The translations under genes were made by a program, and so were the position numbers. This document shows, one piece after another, positions 1 to 5,589 of a DNA stretch of 8,147 bases; position 1 is the stretch's first letter, and each line of letters opens with the position of its first letter. Under the pieces are notes generated by a model. It ran no database searches, was not told where the DNA came from, and was given only the letters and a program-made list of their open reading frames with translations. The DNA comes from an uncultured Neomegalonema sp. (GTDB taxonomy: Bacteria; Pseudomonadota; Alphaproteobacteria; Rhodobacterales; Rhodobacteraceae): assembly GCA_937944035.1 (NCBI GenBank), contig CALDZQ010000065.1:1-8147 (forward strand), given 5' to 3'.

Positions 1-1
1 T

Positions 2-139
2 ATCTATAGGGACGTGACGCCTCAGGAGGGCGTTGCGGAGGCGGTTTGGGTCAATCCTGCCGCCCCGCATGTCGGCCCGCTTGCACCGCTGACAGAAGAG
101 ACGATACTGCCGCGTATCGTTGATGCGATGGGCGGGTGA
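2..139 (+). CDS. C-terminal end of an upstream gene, possibly a NUDIX hydrolase (partial)
   Basis: An open frame runs in from the left edge and stops at TGA 137-139, giving about 45 residues. The fragment contains GVAEAVWVNP and PLAPLTEETILPRI. A segment that reads 'make the substrate-dependent decision, then AEAVWV.P' followed by PLAPLT and a final helix resembles the C-terminal end of alphaproteobacterial NUDIX hydrolases. The NUDIX box itself would lie upstream and is not visible, so the family call rests on tail resemblance only. The frame has codon use like the genes that follow, and it runs into the start region of the YcaQ-like gene on the same strand, which suggests that the two are co-transcribed. 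It could instead belong to another small hydrolase family. Confidence 0.45.
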   Translation: MYRDVTPQEGVAEAVWVNPAAPHVGPLAPLTEETILPRIVDAMGG

Positions 140-179
140 GATTTGCGGAAGTCTGATAGAAACGGGCCGTGGTGAGATC

Positions 180-1355
180 GTGAGCGCCCCGCTTCGGATC
201 AACAACCGCGATGCACGGCGGGTTTGGCTGCACTTGCAGGGAATGAGCAAACCGCCTACCGGAGCGTTAACGCAGGCCGGGCTTGCCGGGACCGTTGAGC
301 GGTTGGGGATGGTGCAGCTTGATCCGTTGCGGGTAATTGCGCGGGCGCATGACCATATTTTGTGGAGCCGGAACGCGAATTACCGCCCCGCCATGCTGGA
401 GCGGTTGCTGGCGACGGATCGGCTGGTATTCGAGCATTTCACACATGATGCAGCCGTGTTGCCGATGTCGATTTATCCGATGTGGCATCGGCGCAAGGCG
501 CAGTTGGCGGCGGCATCGAAACGGGGGGCTTGGGCCAAACATCTGCCGCCCGCTGAGGAGCGGGAGCGGATTAAGGCGCGTATCGCTAAGGAAGGACCGC
601 TGAGTTCGCGGGATTTTGAGGCGGTGAAGCGGGAAAAGACGGTTTGGATGCCCCAACCGCACCGGCTGGCGCTGAACCTGATGTGGAATGGCGGGGAGTT
701 GTCCACGTCGCATCGGCAGAATTTCTCGAAGTTTTTTGATCTGACGGAGCGGGTTATTCCGGCGGCGGCCCGGGCGAGCGTGGCGGATGATGCGGTGCAG
801 GTGGATTGGCTGTGCCGGAGCGCGCTGGATCGGCTGGGGTTCGGGACGGCGACGGAAGTGGCGAAATTTTATGATGCCGCCAGCATTGCCGAGGTGAAGG
901 CGCGAGCGGTTGACACGCGCTGGTGGCGGGCCGTTGAGGTTGAGGGGGAGGACGGGGTGTGGTCCCCTGCCCTCGCGCGGCCTGATATTGAGGATGTGCT
1001 TGCGGACGCGCCGGAGCCGTCATCGCGGATGCGCATTGTTAATCCGTTCGATCCGATAGCGCGGGACCGGGCGCGGTGTAAGCGGTTGTTCGGGTTCGAC
1101 TACCGGATCGAGATCTACACCCCTGCCGCCAAGCGGCAATACGGGTATTATGTATATCCGGTGCTGGAGGGGGACCGGTTCGTCGGGCGGATCGAGGCGA
1201 AGCTGGACAGCAAGACCGGGGTGCTATCGCTGGATAACGTGTGGCCGGAAGCGGGGGTGCGCTTTGGTGCGGGACGGATGGGTAAGCTGGTGAGTGAGTT
1301 GGAGCGGATGGGGCGGTTTAGCGGTGCGGAGGCGTGTGAGGTTGGAGTGGGGTGA
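180..1355 (+). CDS. YcaQ/AlkX-type winged-helix DNA glycosylase family protein
   Basis: This predicted 391-residue cytoplasmic protein belongs to the HTH_42 family (YcaQ/AlkZ/AlkX), whose characterised members excise alkylated bases or unhook DNA interstrand crosslinks. Seen here: an N-terminal helix NNRDARRVWLHLQG, then LGMVQLDPLRVIARAHDHIL with Q46-L47-D48 matching the Gln-hydrophobic-Asp motif of the YcaQ/AlkX branch (the AlkZ branch has Gln at the last position). The C-terminal part carries NPFDP (288-292), RLFGFDYRIEIYTPAAKR and YGYYV (321-325), all typical of the family. Length is normal. I chose GTG 180 because the family usually begins just before this R.NNRDARR segment and a GGTGAG lies just upstream. 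An in-frame ATG at 123 and TTG at 120 would overlap the upstream stop and add 19-20 residues. Glycosylase activity is inferred from the motif, and the substrate is unknown. Confidence 0.85.
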   Translation: MSAPLRINNRDARRVWLHLQGMSKPPTGALTQAGLAGTVERLGMVQLDPLRVIARAHDHILWSRNANYRPAMLERLLATDRLVFEHFTHDAAVLPMSIYPMWHRRKAQLAAASKRGAWAKHLPPAEERERIKARIAKEGPLSSRDFEAVKREKTVWMPQPHRLALNLMWNGGELSTSHRQNFSKFFDLTERVIPAAARASVADDAVQVDWLCRSALDRLGFGTATEVAKFYDAASIAEVKARAVDTRWWRAVEVEGEDGVWSPALARPDIEDVLADAPEPSSRMRIVNPFDPIARDRARCKRLFGFDYRIEIYTPAAKRQYGYYVYPVLEGDRFVGRIEAKLDSKTGVLSLDNVWPEAGVRFGAGRMGKLVSELERMGRFSGAEACEVGVG

Positions 1356-1423
1356 GTCGTACCCTGCTCAGGAATTGGGGAAATTTTAGCTGTCGAAGGC
1401 GCTGTCATTCTCTGCGAAGGCGG

Positions 1424-1448
1424 GGGGCAGATGATGACATCTGTTTTA
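1424..1448 (+). terminator. Weak candidate intrinsic terminator between convergent genes
   Basis: The inverted repeat CAGATG (1428-1433), loop ATGA and CATCTG (1438-1443) is followed by TTTTA. A run of G just before the stem could extend it by G-U pairs with the U tract. It lies 70 bases after the YcaQ-like stop and 25 bases beyond the end of the convergent permease. The stem is short and only half GC, so termination efficiency is doubtful. Confidence 0.4.
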
Positions 1449-1472
1449 CTTGAAAGCCTTACGCAATCGATT

Positions 1473-2465
1473 TCACCGGCGCAGCGGCGTGCGGGGCGGG
1501 ATTTTCAGGGTTTCGTCCGGTTTTCTGCGGGCCTCGCGCAGAGCGATGTAGATGCCTGCGCCGCAGATGAGGGAAATGCCGAGCCATGCATAGGCGTCGG
1601 GCCATTGGCTCCAGATCAGAACACTCCACAGGACCGAGAGCGGGATGGCGATGTATTCGAAGGGGGCGACGAGGCTGGCCTCGGACATGCGGTAGCCCTG
1701 GCTGATGAGATAACCGCCGAACGCGTTGAAAAAACCCAAGGCGCAGATGATGAGCATATCGGTATGCTCCGGCCAGGACCATGCGCGGAGCAGGAACTCC
1801 ATCGAGGGATCATCGCTGCCCGCAAAGCGGCCATTTCCGGTGAGCAGGCCCATTGCGGCGCTGGAGCTGAGGAACATCACCTGGATGTAGAACGACATCG
1901 TTGACGCTTTCTCGGCGAGGCCGAGTTTGCGCGTCATCATCTGCATCGACGAATAGGCGATGGCCGCCAGCAGCGGCAGGAGTGCGGCGGCTTGGAACGT
2001 GACGCCGCCGGGGCGGATGATGATGAGCGCTCCGGTCAGGCCGGTGATTACAGCCGCGAAGCGATGGATGCTGAATTTTTCACCCAAAATCGGCACGGCC
2101 ATGAGGGTGATGATGAGGGGCGAGACGAAGAAGATCGCCACAGCTTCAGAGAATGGCAGGGCCGCCGCGCCCATGAAGAAGAACATGTTGCCGAAGACGA
2201 TTGCCACGCCGCGCATCAGATGCATCTTCCAGCGCTTTGTCAGCAGGTTCTTGTAGCCGCCCTCCAGCGGGACGAGGATGGCCAGTGATGTGAGCATGGC
2301 CACGCAGCTGCGGATAAAGACGAGCTGGTGCAGCGCGTAGCGGTCGCTGAACCATTTGAAGACCATATCCTGAACCGAGAAAATCGTTACCGCGAGCATC
2401 ACACAAACCATGCCGACCAGCCTTGATGGTATCGCGGGGGGCATCGGCATTATTTGTCCCGTCAT
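1473..2465 (-). CDS. DMT-superfamily (EamA) permease
   Basis: This is a 330-residue inner-membrane transporter of the drug/metabolite superfamily with about ten transmembrane helices in two tandem EamA repeats, roughly residues 16-145 and 160-300. In repeat 1 the characteristic FIRS segment and ALPFSEAVAIFFVSPLI, followed by LGEKFSIHRFAAVITGL and IIIRPGG, match the family pattern of 'P...LGE..., R..A...G..G..L...PG'. Repeat 2 repeats this with SLVAPFEYIAIPLSVL. The C-terminal tail (LREARRKPDETLK) is basic and cytoplasmic. Family members export or import amino acids, nucleosides, S-adenosylmethionine or small metabolites, and the substrate here cannot be read from sequence. The first ATG lacks a Shine-Dalgarno; a second ATG at 2450 has GGGA six bases upstream and may be the true start. 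The gene diverges from the MttB-like gene across 179 bases, so shared regulation or a shared substrate is possible but unproven. Confidence 0.9.
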   Translation of the reverse strand: MTGQIMPMPPAIPSRLVGMVCVMLAVTIFSVQDMVFKWFSDRYALHQLVFIRSCVAMLTSLAILVPLEGGYKNLLTKRWKMHLMRGVAIVFGNMFFFMGAAALPFSEAVAIFFVSPLIITLMAVPILGEKFSIHRFAAVITGLTGALIIIRPGGVTFQAAALLPLLAAIAYSSMQMMTRKLGLAEKASTMSFYIQVMFLSSSAAMGLLTGNGRFAGSDDPSMEFLLRAWSWPEHTDMLIICALGFFNAFGGYLISQGYRMSEASLVAPFEYIAIPLSVLWSVLIWSQWPDAYAWLGISLICGAGIYIALREARRKPDETLKIPPRTPLRR

Positions 2466-2571
2466 TCAATTTGTAAAAACCGACGCTGACCGAGTGGAGG
2501 CGGTAATGCAATTACGGATGTTGCGTTTAGAGCTGTGAAAAGTCGCAGATGTGTAATCGAGTGACGATAAC

Positions 2572-2601
2572 TGGACGCGGGGTATTCTTTCTGCGGATAA
2601 A
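2572..2601 (+). promoter_or_regulatory. Weak candidate sigma70-type promoter for the MttB-like gene
   Basis: TGGACG (2572-2577) and GATAAA (2596-2601) sit 18 bases apart, each matching the -35 and -10 consensus at four of six positions. The predicted start of transcription would lie near 2608 and give a leader of about 37 bases with the GGAG ribosome site. The rest of the divergent region 2466-2644 showed no clear operator, riboswitch or terminator, and no convincing promoter for the permease. Confidence 0.25.
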
Positions 2602-2644
2602 AAGATCGGCAACTCATAAAATTGCTGAATGATGGAGCATCGTG

Positions 2645-4216
2645 ATGGATACCGAAACTGAAGGTGCGAAACCCCCGGCACGTCGTTCCCGTGGTGGTGC
2701 AGGCGGTGCAGGCGCGCGGCGGGCGGCGAATGCCAAGCCGGCGACGTTCCAGATGCGCCCAATCGAGCGGACAATGCCTGAGTTCGAGGTGTTGGACGAG
2801 GCGGGCCTTGACCTGATCGAGCGCAATGCTGAAACGGTGATGGCGGAGATCGGGATCGGGTTTAAAGACTATCCGCGCGCGCTGGAGCTGTTCGAGAAGG
2901 CGGGTGCGACGGTCGATCATGCCGAGGAGCGGGTGTATTTTCCGCGTGGCATGGCACGGGAGCTGATTAAGACCGCGCCGAGCGATTTTATTCAACATGC
3001 CCGCAATCCTGAGCGGTCGGTGCATATAGGCGGCAAGACGAGCGTGTTTGCGCCGGTCTACGGCCCTCCCTTCGTGTCGGATCTGGACAAGGGACGGCGG
3101 TACGCGACGATTGAGGATTTCAACAACTTCGTCAAACTGACCTACATGTCGCCCTATCTACACCATTCGGGCGGCACGATTTGTGAGCCTTGTGACATCG
3201 CTGTGAACAAGCGTCACCTCGATATGATCTACGCGCACCTGAAATACACCGACAAGCCGTTCATGGGGTCCGTCACCGCGCCGGAGCGGGCGCAGGACTC
3301 GATCAATATGGCGAAGATCGTGATGGGGGACGAGTTCGTCACCAACAACACGGTGATGACGAGCCTGATTAACTGTAACTCGCCCATGACGCTGGACGGG
3401 ACGATGCTGGGCGCACTGGATGTGTATGCGAGCAATATGCAGGCTTGCATTGTCTCGCCTTTCATTCTCGCGGGAGCGATGTCGCCGACGACGGTGGCCG
3501 CTACGCTGACGCAGGTATTGGCGGAAGTGCTGGCGGGGGCGGCGTTTTCGCAGCTGGTGCGACCCGGTGCGCCGATCATCTTCGGGACGTTCGCGGCGAA
3601 TATCTCGATGCAGACGGGCGCGCCCACATTCGGGACGCCGGAGCCTGCGCTGGTGCTGTATGGTGCGGCGCAGATGGCGCGGCGGTATAACTTGCCGTTC
3701 CGGTCGGGCGGTGCGCTGTGCGGGTCTAAATCGGTGGATGCGCAGGCGGCTTACGAGACCAATGCGACGCTTATTCCGGCGCTGATGGGCGGTGTGAACT
3801 TTATGCTTCACTCTGCGGGCTGGCTGGAAGGCGGGCTGGTGGCGTCTTACGAGAAGTTTATTCTCGATTGCGATCAGCTGGGGATGCTGCACGCGTTCGC
3901 AAAGGGTGTTGACCTGTCCGAGAACGGTCAGGCGATGGATGCGCTGGAGGAAGTTGGCCCCGGCGGGCACTTCCTGGGGTGCGCGCATACGCAAACGAAC
4001 TTCAAGACCGCGTTCTATCAATCGACAACCACGGATAACGGCTCGTTCGAGCAATGGGAGATCGAAGGCAAGAAAGACAGCGCGCAGCGGGCGAATGCGA
4101 TCTGGAAAAAGCAGCTTGCGGATTACGTTGCTCCACCGCTGGACCCGGCGATAGATCAGGCATTGCTGGATTATATGGCCGAGCGCAAGGCCGCCGAGAA
4201 AGATGCATTCTCATAA
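2645..4216 (+). CDS. Non-pyrrolysine trimethylamine methyltransferase (MttB) family protein
   Basis: This is a full-length, 523-residue member of the MttB superfamily (COG5598), TIM-barrel enzymes that move a methyl group from quaternary or tertiary amines to a corrinoid protein. The archaeal founder contains pyrrolysine at an amber codon. Here no in-frame TAG interrupts the gene, so it is the non-Pyl type, to which the glycine betaine methyltransferase MtgB belongs. Visible family segments are ARNPERSVHIGG, FAPVYGPPF (135-143), YATIEDFNNFVKL, LHHSGGTICEP (around 172-182), KPFMGSVTAPERA and FRSGGALCGSK (352-362). The N-terminus has a Gly/Ala/Arg-rich stretch (residues 11-31). I chose ATG 2645 because GGAG (2634-2637) is seven bases away; GTG 2642 would be only four away. 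The exact substrate is unknown. No corrinoid protein or MtgA-like methyltransferase gene is next to it, so the partners must be encoded elsewhere. A strong hairpin follows the stop. Confidence 0.9.
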   Translation: MDTETEGAKPPARRSRGGAGGAGARRAANAKPATFQMRPIERTMPEFEVLDEAGLDLIERNAETVMAEIGIGFKDYPRALELFEKAGATVDHAEERVYFPRGMARELIKTAPSDFIQHARNPERSVHIGGKTSVFAPVYGPPFVSDLDKGRRYATIEDFNNFVKLTYMSPYLHHSGGTICEPCDIAVNKRHLDMIYAHLKYTDKPFMGSVTAPERAQDSINMAKIVMGDEFVTNNTVMTSLINCNSPMTLDGTMLGALDVYASNMQACIVSPFILAGAMSPTTVAATLTQVLAEVLAGAAFSQLVRPGAPIIFGTFAANISMQTGAPTFGTPEPALVLYGAAQMARRYNLPFRSGGALCGSKSVDAQAAYETNATLIPALMGGVNFMLHSAGWLEGGLVASYEKFILDCDQLGMLHAFAKGVDLSENGQAMDALEEVGPGGHFLGCAHTQTNFKTAFYQSTTTDNGSFEQWEIEGKKDSAQRANAIWKKQLADYVAPPLDPAIDQALLDYMAERKAAEKDAFS

Positions 4217-4264
4217 CGACACTGAGGTCGGGCTGTAACAAGCCCGACTTATATCCCTCAGTCG
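4217..4264 (+). terminator. Strong hairpin terminator after the MttB-like gene, with nested outer arms
   Basis: The inner stem GTCGGGCT (4227-4234), a six-base loop GTAACA and AGCCCGAC (4241-4248) form eight perfect pairs, followed by TTATAT. An outer pair, ACTGAG (4221-4226) with CTCAGT (4257-4262), can add six more pairs around an eight-base bulge. The hairpin starts immediately after the TAA stop. The U tract is poor, so it may work mainly as an mRNA 3' end stabiliser. Confidence 0.65.
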
Positions 4265-4276
4265 TTGGCGCATAAC

Positions 4277-4305
4277 TTGAAATGTTATCGTCAATAGACT
4301 TTCAT
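4277..4305 (+). promoter_or_regulatory. Candidate sigma70-type promoter for the membrane protein gene
   Basis: TTGAAA (4277-4282, five of six matches to TTGACA) and TTTCAT (4300-4305, four of six matches to TATAAT) are separated by 17 bases. Transcription would start near 4312, at an inverted repeat TTAAC (4312-4316) / GTTAA (4323-4327), just upstream of the ribosome site AGGGA (4329-4333). It lies directly after the preceding terminator, where an independent promoter is expected. Confidence 0.35.
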
Positions 4306-4340
4306 TGTCTCTTAACGGGACAGTTAACAGGGATTTAATC

Positions 4341-5438
4341 ATGTTTGTGCGTTTCATAATAGAACGGGTATGCCGCTCACCGAAATTGAAGGCGCGTAAC
4401 CTGGTGCATATCAGCGCGATTACCATCGCATTTATGGGTGCATCTGCCATAGCGCAGAACACGCTAGAGTTCATTGATCCGCTGGAAGAAACGCGCACGA
4501 AGATTGAAAAAACGCAAAGTTCGGCAGACAGTGCCGAACCCAGACAAAAACCCGCACCGCCCGCTGCGTCATCGTCCCAGCAAAACAATACGCCCGCCGC
4601 AGCATTGGAGCGATTGGAGGGCGGGGAGAGATCCGCACCGGGGTTTGTTGATAAAACCCGCAAAGCGATGGGCGATGTCGCCGGGCAATTCGGCCTTTCC
4701 ACCTCAGGTTTGCTTGGCTTTCTGGGGCTGTTATTCGCGGGATTGATTGCCCTTGTGGGATGGACCCTGTTCCGGGGCAAGCGCCGCGTCCCATCTCGCC
4801 GCGATGATGCCATTTACGGGAATGGTATAGGCTCTAACCGTCGCCGCCAACTGGGTGAAAAACCGCCCGTTACAGAGGCTAAGCAGGTCGATGATGAAGA
4901 CGACGGGATATTCGAGGAGTCGATGCCGCAAGGTTTTGACGATATTTACCGCGAAGAAAATGAAGAAATGCCCGCTTTCGGCAAACGCGCTCAAAAAACA
5001 GAGCCACCGCAATCGAATGATCCCGGAACCTGGAAAAAACCCAGCCTGGAGCGGCTGAGAAACTCTATCCGCACGGATTGGGCGTCAAGCAAGGCCAAGA
5101 AAAAGGCTGATGCGGCCGCTACCGCCGATGCCACCGCCGCCGCTGTTGCTGATGTTGATGCGGAGTGGAATGTCGAGAATGATGATGCGCCGGAAACATC
5201 GTTCTTCGATCCGAAAAACGTACCGACCGAAGCCTCGTCACACGATCCGGCTGATATGCCGATGACGGACGTGGCGGATGGATGGGATGACTGGGATAAT
5301 AACGCAGGGCCGGAAGATGATGTGTGGGGAGAACCTGCACGGGTTACACCGCCACCAGCGGCAAGCGCGACAACAGATAAGCGCAATGATGCTCTGCGTC
5401 GTGTGCGTGCGCTGCGCGATTCGCTGAAGGCGTCTTGA
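4341..5438 (+). CDS. Unknown single-pass membrane protein with acidic cytoplasmic tail
   Basis: I do not recognise this 365-residue protein. The start ATG 4341 has AGGGA seven bases upstream. Residues 1-38 look like a signal peptide with an extended basic n-region, a hydrophobic core (about 21-36) and an Ala-Ile-Ala cleavage site before Gln39. A polar, Pro/Gln-rich segment (39-120) would be periplasmic. One helix at about 123-144 (GLLGFLGLLFAGLIALVGW) is followed by GKRRVPSRR, so the rest should be cytoplasmic. The tail (145-365) is strongly acidic with Trp/Asp clusters (GWDDWDNN at 314-321), an Ala-rich linker (258-270), and two short basic amphipathic helices, SLERLRNSIR (235-244) and DALRRVRALRDSLK at the C-terminus. 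This layout resembles bacterial scaffold proteins of the FimV/HubP type in topology only; no LysM or TPR repeats are visible. The gene lies between two terminators and is likely monocistronic. A function cannot be assigned. Confidence 0.8.
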   Translation: MFVRFIIERVCRSPKLKARNLVHISAITIAFMGASAIAQNTLEFIDPLEETRTKIEKTQSSADSAEPRQKPAPPAASSSQQNNTPAAALERLEGGERSAPGFVDKTRKAMGDVAGQFGLSTSGLLGFLGLLFAGLIALVGWTLFRGKRRVPSRRDDAIYGNGIGSNRRRQLGEKPPVTEAKQVDDEDDGIFEESMPQGFDDIYREENEEMPAFGKRAQKTEPPQSNDPGTWKKPSLERLRNSIRTDWASSKAKKKADAAATADATAAAVADVDAEWNVENDDAPETSFFDPKNVPTEASSHDPADMPMTDVADGWDDWDNNAGPEDDVWGEPARVTPPPAASATTDKRNDALRRVRALRDSLKAS

Positions 5439-5471
5439 ACCGTTCACGCGGATCGATAATCTGCCGGTAAG

Positions 5472-5504
5472 CCCTGAAAACTGCTCCAAAATCAGGGATT
5501 TTAT
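5472..5504 (+). terminator. Candidate intrinsic terminator after the membrane protein gene
   Basis: CCCTGA (5472-5477) and TCAGGG (5492-5497) form a six-pair stem with a 14-base loop, followed by ATTTTATC. It lies 34 bases after the stop and upstream of the peroxidase gene. The loop contains CTGCTCCA (5481-5488), which is the exact complement of the peroxidase ribosome site region. Confidence 0.5.
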
Positions 5505-5574
5505 CGTAACTTTCGACATTCTGTTCACTTTGGCGTGAGTTTTGCCAGCTACGGTATCGGAAGATATTTACTGC

Positions 5575-5582
5575 TGGAGCAG
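5575..5582 (+). promoter_or_regulatory. Ribosome binding site region of the peroxidase gene
   Basis: GGAG (5576-5579) lies ten bases before ATG 5590, somewhat farther than usual. It sits in CTGCTGGAGCAG (5571-5582), a dyad that places the site in a four-base loop. The eight bases TGGAGCAG are perfectly complementary to 5481-5488. This site supports ATG 5590 as the start over the in-frame TTG at 5542. Confidence 0.55.
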
Positions 5583-5589
5583 ACTCGTC

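Noticed and set aside
1431..1904. Open frame of 157 codons on the plus strand
   Set aside because: It lies antisense to the EamA permease, whose membrane helices are intact and family-typical. The translation is unlike any known protein.
2462..3025. Minus-strand open frame of 187 codons across the divergent intergenic region
   Set aside because: It overlaps the 5' end of the MttB-family gene on the other strand and gives an Arg/His/Cys-rich translation without recognisable domains.
3158..4054. Long open frame of 298 codons on the minus strand inside the MttB-family gene
   Set aside because: It is exactly antisense to a clearly conserved gene and encodes an Arg/His-rich, low-complexity protein of the kind produced by GC-rich codon bias. 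No family resemblance and no ribosome site.
5109..5165. GCC/GCT-rich run in the membrane protein gene as a possible microsatellite
   Set aside because: The codons vary and encode an Ala-rich linker with Asp/Thr interruptions; there is no exact tandem unit that would suggest slippage.
5436..5446. Dyad TGAAC-C-GTTCA at the end of the membrane protein gene
   Set aside because: It is short, overlaps the stop codon and has no second copy arranged as an operator; chance is the simplest explanation.
5542..5570. Possible promoter TTGCCA - 17 bases - TATTTA before the peroxidase
   Set aside because: The -10 match is only three of six, and transcription would start inside the ribosome binding site.
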